DNA of 64,000 bases from Agelas oroides. Its lineage: Eukaryota; Porifera; Demospongiae; Agelasida; Agelasidae. The notes under the pieces were generated by a model, which saw nothing but the letters and a program-made list of their open reading frames with translations, was not told the DNA's origin and did not search any database. The stretch lies in the NCBI GenBank assembly GCA_949130485.1, contig OX422183.1:11506543-11570542 (forward strand), written 5' to 3'. Made by a program: the position numbers and the translations under genes. This document shows, piece after piece, positions 1 to 9,866 of the stretch (its first letter is position 1; the number at the start of each line of letters is the position of its first letter).

Positions 1-52
1 ACTTGTGATCACATGACTATAAAGCCATTTGTACCTGTATACCCTGTGACGA
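1..52. repeat. Direct repeat copy; empty target site of the MITE at 226-1006
   Basis: Bases 1-36 recur at 185-220, and the sequence after the TA at 31-36 continues as on the right side of the MITE (ccctg-gacgagca at 1009-1022). This is therefore a paralogous unoccupied copy of the integration site, showing that the element added itself plus a TA duplication. The repeat probably begins before the window. Confidence 0.7.
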
Positions 53-225
53 GCAGACACACAGACCAAGTACCGTAACCCTCGCTGCGCATGCGCGCCG
101 AGGGTTAATTACAATTTTGTCTCTCCTAAGCCTTTGTAGTCAAGATAGTCAAACGCAGGTACTGTAGCTAAACAACAACGGCACACTTGTGATCACATGA
201 CTATAAAGCCATTTGTACCTATATA

Positions 226-1006
226 CCGTATAGCGGGAAATTTTCGAGGGGTCCAATTTTCGTGGTTTTCGCGGTTGATTGGCAAACCACGAAAATTAAA
301 CCCGCAAAATAAAAACCTATACGCAAGTTTTCGCGCGCGATTAAGAGGGGGCGTGGCTATCGTGATTTACACGCTGCTCGATCGATCAGCCGGTCTACTT
401 CACACCAGTTCGTTGTTGTTGAACTTCTACAGGAATGTCTCTGTTACGTTATTTTAAGGCGTCTAGCGATACTACCAAGCTTCCTGATCCACGTGGCCCC
501 TGCGATCTAACGGTGCCATGGTAAACACAGCCATAGTTATGAGTCAGCGCGCAAGGTACTTCTAATCCCCCTTGAGGAAGATCTTTAGAATAGCGTCTGC
601 CGCCGGTACCTCTGCAGCTGATAGTCCCACCTGGTCTTAAAAACATCGAACATACCGACGATTACTCCCGATCTTACCACTGCTACAGCGAACGGATCGC
701 GATAGTTCTCCACTTCTCTTATGCAAAATAGCATATGGCGAAAAAAGACATTGAGATCCAGCCAGGATTCGAACCTGGGTCTTCTGAATTCTAGTCAGAT
801 GCTCTTACCAACTGAGCCACTGGGGCTCTGGCATTGGAGCAGAGGATAGATGGTATTTATCCATAGACACATTTCGAATCAGGAGTCAACCAGGTATTGT
901 GGGCGGAGCAGTTCTGGAACGGCCATCCGCGAAAATTAGACCGCGAAATCTTTGAAGATTGCCCTTCCGCGAAAATTGGACCCCTCGAAAATTTCCCGCT
1001 ATACGG
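226..1006. mobile_element. TA-flanked non-autonomous DNA transposon (MITE), CCGTATAGCGGG termini
   Basis: The termini are inverted copies over about 37 bp (CCGTATAGCGGGAAATTTTC... at 226 and its complement ending at 1006). Both sides are flanked by TA (224-225, 1007-1008), and an empty copy of the site lies at 1-52. Inside are more short CGCGAAAATT-type inverted blocks but no transposase frame. The TA duplication fits Tc1/mariner-like or other TA-targeting families; the family cannot be fixed from ends alone. A tRNA-like sequence sits inside (754-826). Confidence 0.8.
754..826 (-). tRNA. tRNA-like sequence inside a MITE (possible tRNA pseudogene)
   Basis: Read on the minus strand it has a D-arm/A box (TGGCTCAGTTGG), a 5-bp anticodon stem (TCTGA/TCAGA) with loop CTAGAAT, and a full T-arm/B box (GGTTCGAATCC). 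The acceptor stem pairs at only 5 of 7 positions, and the apparent anticodon AGA (Ser) is not matched by the long variable arm that serine tRNAs have. It is therefore probably a captured or decayed tRNA, or a SINE-type head, rather than a working tRNA. The Pol III promoter boxes look intact. Confidence 0.55.
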
Positions 1007-1008
1007 TA

Positions 1009-1960
1009 CCCTGGGACGAGCAAATTCATTGCAGTACAGTTCAATGGTGAAGGAAGGACACGTCTGACTGGAGGGAGATGGGGGGCTGAGTAACGAGAGT
1101 GTGTGAAAGCACCTGGCAGGTAGGGGGTGAGAGGCATGCTTCCTCTGATAAATGTTTAAAATTAGATACTCTGAGATTGCTTCTGAGGCCATTTTGGGGG
1201 CCATAACAGCCACACTCATAGGCGTAGGAAGCAAATTTGAAGTGTAGAGGCCATGTTGTACCGCGCGAAAATGTAAAATAATTTCGCCGCGCGTAGCGCG
1301 GCGGCGAATTTTTTAAAAGTGTGCACCTTTAGACTGCAAAATAAAGCTTTTTTTCAAGGGTATAAGCTTTCAGACCTTCCCAACCGTCCAGTAAAATATT
1401 TGGAAAACAGTAAGATTATGCATACTGACTTCGTCGTTGTTCCCAGGAGACCGCCCAGCTTTCGTCGCTTGTAGTAGTCTCTGTGAAAATGTGCACTAGC
1501 CTCGTACCAAGCCATCTCACTGCCAAGATTTTGATTGCTTTGTAGTGTACTTTAAGCGGAAATGTACGCATGTAACTGCAGATGAGACTGGTGCAACGAA
1601 GAGGCTGCTTGAGCTTAGGCTCATTCCCAGGGAACGAGGCTAGCTTTAGCTTTAGCAGGTTATGAATATTAATTTGCGGCCTAAAAAGTGTAGCGGCCAA
1701 AGCCGCTACGGCCGCTACGGTTCCTACGCCACTGACTGTGACACTGCAAAAACAAAATTGTTATTTTATCTAAGTATTTGGTTACCACAGTTGCGTGACT
1801 ATCAAATTCTATGAATGCAGTGGGAGCTGATACTATCCTCCCACAAAATGTTTTACAAGTACCACATTCTTTGAATTAGCACAGGAAGGACAGTCACATA
1901 ACCAAATGATTTGCAAAAACAGCAATTTTGTTTTTACTGTGCACTACTGCCTGCTATCCT
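1009..1960. other. Gene-free stretch with repeat fragments
   Basis: No convincing coding region. At 1285-1312 there is a GC-rich palindrome (CGCCGCGCGTAGCGCGGCGG) in AT-rich surroundings. A block near 1160-1195 (gattgcttctgaggccattt) recurs at 25145 and 35069 beside G-rich foldback sequence. Fragments resembling the TAGCCTCGTTCCC foldback family lie at 1435-1470 and 1618-1652. Confidence 0.6.
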
Positions 1961-1967
1961 GCTAAAA

Positions 1968-2000
<33 letters not shown>

Positions 2001-2020
2001 CTATATATATATATATATAT
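1968..2020. repeat. Microsatellite (ATCT)n followed by (AT)n
   Basis: About eight ATCT units run directly into an (AT)n tract; the next base starts the repeat element at 2020. Confidence 0.9.
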
Positions 2021-3570
2021 CAGAGAGTCGGTAGACTCTCTATGTAGGGATGGCGCCGACGCGCAATATATGCAATACTTAAGCAAAAGCCGCATAACTT
2101 CACCACAAGCACACCAAAAGCTTATTTAAGCGCCCAGGTTTCCTCTTTGAGTGCCTTTGTGATCAGCAAGACTCATAAGTGGCCAAAAGCCACGCGGAAG
2201 GCAGCTAAATGCAAAAGTGTGCGGTACCGAAAGTGCCATTTTTCGTATTCTTCTTCTTCAGCCCACTATGTTCAAGAATGATATCTCGAAAACGGTTTAA
2301 GTACTCACCGTTGTTGTAGCACGAAACGGATGCTTGTCACAGCGCGGAGCTCTACGACTACTCAGCGTCTTCATAGCTTCAAATTCACCCTGGTCAACAA
2401 AAGCCATTCACAACACACTGAGGCTGCTGTCCGTTGCTTAGGACGCCATTTTCTAATTTTGTACGCATGCGCACACGAAGTCTCGTTCCCAGACCAAAGA
2501 CCACGGTCATTGGTCTGGAAGCGAGATAGATAGATAGATAGATAGATAGATAAAATTTTATTTTTGTTAACGCAGGAATGCAGTATCCACAGAACACAGG
2601 GTGGTTTTTCGTACTGGTCCTGCCACAACAAAGCAAACAACTACACATGTACACTGTACACTGTAAAGAATATAAAGTTCGTATCTGAAACAATAAAACA
2701 GTACTAACTAATCACTGATGACTACGTTTTTCAATACTGACAGAAATGCATTCTTTGTTTAGCGATGTCGGGGTGAAAATCAAAATTCGTTTATCACAAC
2801 AACAACCTTTATTTTTGAAAAGAGCATAATATGGCGATTCCAACGGTACCCATATCAATGGGATTGGGTGAATACAGCAAGCGGTACGGTCTTCGAAATG
2901 TAACTGGTTTACGAAATTTTTTCTACGTCATTTTAGCGCAATATTCCGGTCACTACCTTTCCGGAAGCCGCTGTAAGCCCGATCAGAATGAAACTCGCTG
3001 TGAAAGATAGTCTGTACCTATTCAGTCCAATGAAGGTTGTGGATTTTAGATATCTAGTATAATCCTTGCACTAGGCTTGATAAATGCTTAAAAAACGGCA
3101 TTTTGTGGCCATAAATAGTTGCATTTCCGGGGAAGTTGGAGTAAGATTCCAATCAAAAACCTGTACCATCCCATTGGGCAACTACTCTAGTATACAGAAC
3201 TGGTTGTGCTTTGTTGAATATTAAAGTAGCTGTGAGCAGCATTACAAAATGTCTTAATACTTCAACAATTTGCAGAAAAGTAGCGAGATGTGACAAAAAA
3301 TTGTGTGCAGTTCTGATCGAGGCGGATATTTTTAACAAAGCTGTGCAAGGAAATATACCCAAGCCTCTAAGGAACCTCTATACTAAATTTGATGTGAATA
3401 CATTAAGACTTTGTGGAGAAATGGCCTGGGTAGAAGAGCATTTGCATACTTTTGGAAACTCTGACATCGCTACTTTGTTGTTGTGCTTTTAACACAGTCT
3501 GGAAGGTGATAGACTAGTCACAAGCGAAATCGGCAGCGGGCAGTAGCATGGCTGGCACGGTCTTTTCCCC
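2020..3570 (+). mobile_element. Interspersed repeat with hairpin ends, split by a 984-bp insertion
   Basis: 2020-2526 and 3511-3570 together match one continuous sequence in reverse orientation at 11326-11889. The left edge is a hairpin (AGAGAGTCGGTAGACTCTCT); an internal palindrome at 2480-2526 pairs gtctcgttcccagacc with ggtctggaagcgaga. No coding frame is kept. The break falls at 2527-3510, flanked by AGA on both sides, so the second sequence inserted into this one. A leading TC and palindromic end are reminiscent of Helitron ends, but no CTRR terminus is clear. Confidence 0.6.
2527..3510 (-). mobile_element. Insertion ending in (TATC)n, probable LINE 3' part
   Basis: The insertion begins on the plus strand with (GATA)n followed by aaaattttatt, which on the minus strand is a 3' tail ending in TATC repeats. 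Such simple-repeat tails are typical of CR1/L2/RTE-like retrotransposons. It is absent from the other copy at 11326-11889, so it is a true insertion. No reverse transcriptase motif is visible; a 93-codon frame at 3211-3492 (+) is unrecognised. Confidence 0.4.
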
Positions 3571-3670
3571 CCGCGGCATTGGGCAAGGCTTATGAACATC
3601 ACGTAGGTAAGGCGCTGCATTCAGCTGCCTACTTGTAGCTACACTAAAATAGCCTACTCACAGCTTTAGC

Positions 3671-5334
3671 ATGTAGTCTGTCCCCTGGTTACCCCGAGAG
3701 GGGTGCCAGGGGAAGGCTTGTCCGTCCTGCATGTAGTCTGTCCCCGGGTTACCCCGAGAGGGGTGCCAGGGGAAGGCTTGTCCGTCCTGCATGTAGTCTG
3801 TCCCCTGGTTACCCCGAGAGGGGTGCCAGGGGAAGGCTTGTCCGTCCTGCATGTAGTCTGTCCCCGGGTTACCCCGAGAGGGGTGCCAGGGGAAGGCTTG
3901 TCCGTCCTGCATGTAGTCTGTCCCCTGGTTACCCCGAGAGGGGTGCCAGGGGAAGGCTTGTCCGTCCTGCATGTAGTCTGTCCCCGGGTTACCCCGAGAG
4001 GGGTGCCAGGGGAAGGCTTGTCCGTCCTGCATGTAGTCTGTCCCCGGGTTACCCCGAGAGGGGTGCCAGGGGAAGGCTTGTCCGTCCTGCATGTAGTCTG
4101 TCCCCGGGTTACCCCGAGAGGGGTGCCAGGGGAAGGCTTGTCCGTCCTGCATGTAGTCTGTCCCCTGGTTACCCCGAGAGGGGTGCCAGGGGAAGGCTTG
4201 TCCGTCCTGCATGTAGTCTGTCCCCGGGTTACCCCGAGAGGGGTGCCAGGGGAAGGCTTGTCCGTCCTGCATGTAGTCTGTCCCCGGGTTACCCCGAGAG
4301 GGGTGCCAGGGGAAGGCTTGTCCGTCCTGCATGTAGTCTGTCCCCTGGTTACCCCGAGAGGGGTGCCAGGGGAAGGCTTGTCCGTCCTGCATGTAGTCTG
4401 TCCCCGGGTTACCCCGAGAGGGGTGCCAGGGGAAGGCTTGTCCGTCCTGCATGTAGTCTGTCCCCGGGTTACCCCGAGAGGGGTGCCAGGGGAAGGCTTG
4501 TCCGTCCTGCATGTAGTCTGTCCCCGGGTTACCCCGAGAGGGGTGCCAGGGGAAGGCTTGTCCGTCCTGCATGTAGTCTGTCCCCGGGTTACCCCGAGAG
4601 GGGTGCCAGGGGAAGGCTTGTCCGTCCTGCATGTAGTCTGTCCCCTGGTTACCCCGAGAGGGGTGCCAGGGGAAGGCTTGTCCGTCCTGCATGTAGTCTG
4701 TCCCCGGGTTACCCCGAGAGGGGTGCCAGGGGAAGGCTTGTCCGTCCTGCATGTAGTCTGTCCCCGGGTTACCCCGAGAGGGGTGCCAGGGGAAGGCTTG
4801 TCCGTCCTGCATGTAGTCTGTCCCCGGGTTACCCCGAGAGGGGTGCCAGGGGAAGGCTTGTCCGTCCTGCATGTAGTCTGTCCCCGGGTTACCCCGAGAG
4901 GGGTGCCAGGGGAAGGCTTGTCCGTCCTGCATGTAGTCTGTCCCCGGGTTACCCCGAGAGGGGTGCCAGGGGAAGGCTTGTCCGTCCTGCATGTAGTCTG
5001 TCCCCGGGTTACCCCGAGAGGGGTGCCAGGGGAAGGCTTGTCCGTCCTGCATGTAGTCTGTCCCCTGGTTACCCCGAGAGGGGTGCCAGGGGAAGGCTTG
5101 TCCGTCCTGCATGTAGTCTGTCCCCGGGTTACCCCGAGAGGGGTGCCAGGGGAAGGCTTGTCCGTCCTGCATGTAGTCTGTCCCCGGGTTACCCCGAGAG
5201 GGGTACCAGGGGAAGGCTTGTCCGTCCTGCATGTAGTCTGTCCCCGGGTTACCCCGAGAGGGGTGCCAGGGCAAGGCTTGTCCGTCCTGCATGTAGTCTG
5301 TCCCCTGGTTATCCCGAGAGGGGTGCCAGGGGAA
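3671..5334. repeat. 60-bp minisatellite, about 27.7 units
   Basis: Perfectly phased 60-bp units, nearly all identical except one site that is either T or G (cccctggtt / ccccgggtt). In order the 28 units read T at 1, 3, 5, 9, 12, 17, 24 and 28 and G elsewhere. Private changes occur only in the last units (5161-5334), as expected at an array edge. Because 60 is a multiple of 3 and the unit lacks stops in three frames, long frames exist on both strands (3703-5403 +, 3658-5292 and 3666-5387 -). These are a consequence of the array rather than evidence of a protein. Confidence 0.95.
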
Positions 5335-5867
5335 GACTCCTGTCTATCTTTCACCACCAAGTGTTTCGTTTGGTACCCTGACATCACACTGTCTCATTTT
5401 TAATTCACCTGCGCTGTTTCACTACTTCCCTTTGTTCTAACATATTCCATGCTGTTATTATTTTTGGTTGTACACATATAGTTCGAGAATTTCCAGTTTA
5501 TCCCTTTCGTATTATAGACTGTCTCATAAGCCTGTTTAGGCTTGTTGCTTTTGTGCAAGTGACATTAAAAATTTTGATTGATTGATTGATTGATTTAGTG
5601 AACTGTAAAGCTAGGATGGTCAGTTGTCAGTATGATAGTTTTCTGTGCTGCAGCTGGTCAGTCGTGATTGACAACTGAATCATGAATTTGGCTTCACAAA
5701 GTTTGGTACGGCGAGTGGTTGGCCCTTCATCAGGTTATTACATGCCTGGAACCACTACTAAACTATCAACGCCGTTTCAAGTTCTTTCTGGTGTTGTGGT
5801 TACACTTGACTTACACTAGGTCTACCGGGTAACTGTAACTGAGATTAACATCAAAAAAGTACAGAAA
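5335..5867 (+). other. Gene-free stretch; (GATT)n-tailed probable LINE 3' end
   Basis: 5335-5596 ends in acattaaaaattt followed by (GATT)5 at about 5574-5596, the shape of a CR1/L2-like 3' terminus on the plus strand. No coding motif remains. 5600-5867 holds nothing recognisable. Confidence 0.4.
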
Positions 5868-6288
5868 CAAGACTTAAAAAACATTAAAAATGTAAATAGA
5901 TGTAGGGATGGCATGCCAAAAAGTATGCAAACAAGGTAGGGATAATGCATGAAAGCAAAGGTCAACATATTGGCAAAGCCCCATCCCTACATCTTTTTCA
6001 CACTACAGTTAGACAGTGCATGGGGGTCTTCCTAAAACGTACCACGAGTTCACAACCTTTACTGGCAGTATGGCTGTAGCCTCGTTCTCAGGCCATTTCC
6101 TCCTCCCACGTGGCCTGGGAATGAGGCTAGTATGACCCTCAGCTGTAGTGTTAAAAAGATGTAGGATGGGGCTTTGCCAATAATTATGTTGACCTTTGCT
6201 TTCATGCATTATCCCTATACCTTGTTTGCATACTTTTTGGCATGCCATCCCTACATCTATTTACATTTTTAATGTTTTTTAAGTCTTG
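5868..6288. mobile_element. Foldback element with about 130-bp inverted arms
   Basis: The left arm (caagacttaaaaaacatt..., through gatgtagggatggcatgcc and ggcaaagccccatccctacatc) is repeated in reverse complement up to 6288. The short middle (about 6003-6150) contains a TAGCCTCG-type hairpin at 6077-6129. A second copy at 11016-11325 has the same left arm but its middle is reversed and its right arm is cut short. Confidence 0.85.
6077..6129. mobile_element. 53-bp TAGCCTCG foldback micro-element
   Basis: TAGCCTCGTTCTCAGGCC pairs with GGCCTGGGAATGAGGCTA. It is a member of the small hairpin family that elsewhere in the window (29483, 60859) is flanked by 9-bp duplications. Here the flanks (gtatggctg / gtatgaccc) match only partly, consistent with an older insertion. 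Confidence 0.6.
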
Positions 6289-7257
6289 TCAAGTACCAAG
6301 GAGTAAGCCAAAATTTGGCAAAAAATCTTCACTTTTTGGCTGGTTCTAACTCTAAAGCCATACAGCATATAATGCTGAAATTGATGGTGGATGCTGTCTC
6401 AACAGACACTATGTAAGAACTAAGTTTCATCCAAATCCATGAGTGTCAGTTTTGACGTGGAATGATCCTTATCTGTACATATTCATTTTTTTGCTGTTCA
6501 TGTACGCATCATTATCTCAGAAGCATGGATGCTACATGGGACACTTGTTTTCAAATCAGTAGCTGAAGAGCTAACTCAGCAGACAATGAATTTCCATATT
6601 TAAAAATGGCATACATACACATGCATGCATGCAGAGAAGCAGATAATCATTCATGTACTCCTGGAGTTGGGGGAGGGGGTTGCAGAGTACAAGAATTTCC
6701 AATGCAATATTCATTTATCACATGATTGCACCGAATTCATGCAGGTTATAGGATTCGTTGTTGAACTCTATGCAGTCTGGGTATAATGACGAAAGCTTCA
6801 ACTTTAGCCTCCTAAGTGACAAAGGGTAGAAAGTGGACAAAGGTCAGTGGTCTGGCTCAATCTTAAACTTGAGAAGCCTTCATTGTCATTTAGCTCGGTC
6901 AGCACTGAACAAGCAAAGCAAAGGCCATATAATGGCAATAGCCTAAATGAGTTATTTAACTCAGTGTACGTACCATCCAATATGTACTTCAGTGCCACAA
7001 ATGACTACCACCAGGTTCAGTTATGTTGTGGTTAGCCCCTCACTTGTAATACTACTGAATGTTCTTTGTGTGCCATGTTCCCTTCACATGTTGTTGGCAA
7101 ATTCATTGAAAATAAATGAATATACACGAGAAGCAACAACACATCTATGAATGATACATGCAGCCATATTGAAATTTGCCCAGACACAGTAAATATTGTC
7201 TTACAATCTGTACAGACACACTAAATACTTATTCAAAAGCCATTTTGTAAGTCATGT
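6289..7257. other. Gene-free stretch, downstream flank of the glycine-zipper gene
   Basis: No supported coding region. Several short frames at 6804-7150 lack any recognisable motif. An AATAAA-like signal is not evident close to the minus-strand stop at 7258. Confidence 0.5.
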
Positions 7258-8013
7258 TTACTCAATAGCTCTTTTGTTGTAAGTCATGTTAAAAGATCCA
7301 CTGACAGATCCTCCAGCAACTCCTCCAATTATGCCACCAACTATGCTTCCAACAAATGTACCCACTCCTGGCAAGAAAGCAGTTCCTATTACAGCACCTG
7401 CTGTACTTCCAGTAAGAGAAACAGCTGCACCAACTGAGTAACGCTGTGCACGTTCGCCAAATTCTTCCTGGGATATTTTCCCGTTTTCTTTTTTCTTATA
7501 ATCTTGTAAGAGGTTGTAGCCCAAGAAAACTCCCTCAACAAGAGCACCGCATCCAAATGCTGTTTTAGCAGTACTTTTCAGAGTTGTTTTGGCAGCTTCA
7601 GCAGCTGCTTTCTTGGCAACTTCAGCAGCTGCTTTCATGGCAGCTTTAGTAATTGCTTGCTCAGCTGCTCCCTGTGCAGCTATTTTTAAACTTTCTTGTG
7701 TTAGTTGTTGCATTGCGGCTTTTGCAGCCTCTTTAGTAAATGATATTGGTTCCGCCAATATATTTACTCGAATTAGCAGGTTTTGGGCCTCCACAGTGAG
7801 TACAAATCTCACATTCTCAATAGACACTTTCAGCTCCTTTGTCACTTTGACAGTCCAAATAAAATCAATCACTTTTATCATGCATGTTGGACCCAGTTGA
7901 GGAATAACAGATCTCAGATACTCAGTGTTCTCCGAAAAGGCAGTGACAATTAGTTGAGCAAGCCCCTTATCAATGCACCTGCATATGCTTCCCATTTTGA
8001 CAAATGCTGGCAT
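7258..8013 (-). CDS. Intronless 251-residue glycine-zipper protein
   Basis: A single uninterrupted frame from ATG (8013) to TAA (7258). The N-terminal third (1-95) is mixed hydrophobic/charged and may form a compact alpha/beta fold. Residues about 96-150 are strikingly Ala/Lys/Glu-rich (repeated [10 protein letters not shown]), predicted as an amphipathic helix. A charged stretch follows around 171-190 ([20 protein letters not shown]). Residues 195-240 form a glycine zipper (GxxxG steps, [17 protein letters not shown]), a motif that inserts into membranes or drives helix packing. There is no signal peptide, so it is probably cytosolic or membrane-associated. Similar zipper tails occur in pore-like and immune-associated proteins, but no specific function is claimed. 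It is not part of any repeat in the window, and its length and codon order look like a real gene. Confidence 0.75.
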   Translation of the reverse strand: MPAFVKMGSICRCIDKGLAQLIVTAFSENTEYLRSVIPQLGPTCMIKVIDFIWTVKVTKELKVSIENVRFVLTVEAQNLLIRVNILAEPISFTKEAAKAAMQQLTQESLKIAAQGAAEQAITKAAMKAAAEVAKKAAAEAAKTTLKSTAKTAFGCGALVEGVFLGYNLLQDYKKKENGKISQEEFGERAQRYSVGAAVSLTGSTAGAVIGTAFLPGVGTFVGSIVGGIIGGVAGGSVSGSFNMTYNKRAIE

Positions 8014-9281
8014 AAATAGACAAATTATGGTGTAAGTGTAATGTTATTATCTGCCTAGCTATAGTAGTTCAGCACTTGTACATGTCTGCATTGGTGATAG
8101 AGCCTAGATCCCCTCTCCACCTTTGCTCAAATTTAGTGTTGCCCCACCATCCAAAGTGCTCAAAATTGCAAAAACTATTGTTTAAAGGGGCTGCAGACAC
8201 ACAATGGGTAGACGACAATGGGCAATTTATTAAATTTGTGATACTCAGTTCCCTTTTCGGTAATCTGTTAAGCGAGGCCCTCGCTAATGTTTTTCTATCA
8301 GCCTATTTTGAATCTGCTGGAGAAAAAAGTGACCACTGATGAAGATCCTCGGATCGAAACGTTTTGACCTCGTAATTGAAGTTCATTGTTCTGTGCTACG
8401 TAAGAGCTCAACAAGAGGATTGGCTGTGTACATGTAAAATATCACAAACCGCGACTCCTGCACGGTTGCATGAATAGCTACCACTCGCTTCTGTTTATAA
8501 GAAGCCATACACCAACAAGACTTACCTCCCTTGGGTTTGTGACCACTTAGAGAAGTTGGACTAGCAAGCAGCTTGTTTCCGCCCAGTATATAGAGTTCAG
8601 TAGACAGAGCACTACCTGAAGGTGGTGTGGCGCAAGTCTACATAGAAAAGAATCGCTAATATATTAATTATTCATAAGTCGTTATTTTAACCCCGTACAT
8701 CCTTGTATGCTTGACAACGCTAACGCTCTCATATATCCAGGTTGAGGCGTAGATATTATAGACTAGTAACCTAGTCTATAATATCTATGGTTGAGGCAAG
8801 CTCCTTCTCTCTGTGGAGGTATAGAATCTACATAATCTACATAAGATACTGTTGTAGATGTTGGTCCATTTGGAAGTGTTGGTTGTGTGGCATGAGTTCC
8901 AAGTATGGCCCGTCTTTGATATCTCGGTCCTCAACTAACCAGCTAGTCTTGTCCCCAGCTCTCCTGCACGACCATCAAATTGTGGTGACGAGGTTAGATT
9001 TGTCTTGCATGGTAGTAGTCTTGCCTGATAGACTTTTGAGTGCTACAGTGTTGTGTGTGTAGAAGCAAAAGCAGTTTCAGAGACTACAAGTCTGCATGTA
9101 AGCATATCAGTGCTGGGAGAAGCCATGGTCTGGCAGGCAAGACTATTTATAGGATTTAAGCAATGGCAAGGTTACATTGAGCTGCCAAATGTGACGTAAT
9201 CATTACCAGTAGTGCATGAAGTCAATGGTGGCTTGATATGCCCTCAGTATAAATGTTTGTGTGATTGGTATGTCATGGCAT
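8014..9281. other. Gene-free stretch with repeat remnants
   Basis: At 8330-8365 a gatgaagatcctcggatcgaaacg block resembles sequences common near the ends of invertebrate LINE/Penelope-type elements. At 8752-8786 there is a 16-bp inverted repeat (gatattatagactagt/actagtctataatatc-like). Nothing codes convincingly. Confidence 0.4.
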
Positions 9282-9290
9282 ATTCTGGTG

Positions 9291-9587
9291 TAGTCTTGTG
9301 CCCAGCCTGCGCCGTGCCTCCCGGCGAGAAACGGTCTGGTGAAACAAGTCAAATTTCTTAGACTTATTCCCCAAAAGTGGTAAGGACCAATGAGATTGCG
9401 AGATTGGTAATTATTACGTAGCACTTCCCTTACAACAATAAAATCTTTTATCTCTACTTGAGTATCCGTACCTTTTTTGAGCGGGTTAGGTGACACTGTC
9501 GCAAAAGTGTGCACTAGCCCAAGAAATTTTACTTGGTTCACCAGATCATTTCTCCTTGTGAGAGGGTGGGGTCTGGGGACGGGACTA
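9291..9587. mobile_element. Non-autonomous MULE-like MITE with 9-bp target duplication
   Basis: Inverted termini of about 67 bp (TAGTCTTGTGCCCAG... and its diverged complement ending GGGACTA) are flanked on both sides by ATTCTGGTG (9282-9290 and 9588-9596). Long terminal inverted repeats plus a 9-bp duplication are the hallmark of Mutator-like elements. No transposase frame is present. Confidence 0.8.
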
Positions 9588-9625
9588 ATTCTGGTGATGC
9601 TCAGTTAGTTAATTCTGGTCACCCC

Positions 9626-9661
9626 GTGAGATTGGGCACCCCCGGTGACAAATCTCACGGT
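9626..9661. repeat. Hairpin
   Basis: ccgtgagatt pairs with aatctcacgg around an 18-base loop. Confidence 0.6.
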
Positions 9662-9817
9662 AGATTGGTACCCCCCTCGTGAGGATGGTAACCCCCTAAA
9701 TTGGTTATGGTACCCTTTGACCCTTTGAAGCGTTTGAACTTTCACTGAAGGTTAATAGCGTAGAGAGAGTCTAAACCTGTCAAGGATCTCAAGAGCTGTC
9801 AAGGATTATCTATGGCT

Positions 9818-9825
9818 TATAAAAG
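9818..9825 (+). promoter_or_regulatory. TATA box of the integrase gene
   Basis: TATAAAAG lies 42 bases before the proposed start codon at 9867, leaving room for a transcription start near 9848 and a short 5' leader. Confidence 0.5.
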
Positions 9826-9866
9826 AGTCCAAGTAGCTGTGAGCTACACAAACTACAATCTGGACG

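Noticed and set aside
224-457. 86-codon frame at the window start
   Set aside because: Runs from flanking repeat into the MITE terminus.
857-1234. 125-codon minus-strand frame
   Set aside because: It lies across the right end of a MITE and repeat sequence; no domain.
3671-5334. CRISPR-like array
   Set aside because: Units are contiguous and identical without variable spacers, and the context is a eukaryotic genome.
3658-5403. Long frames (544-573 codons) across the 60-bp repeat on both strands
   Set aside because: They follow from a stop-free unit of 60 bp; three overlapping frames on two strands cannot all be genes, and no start, signal or unique domain supports any one.
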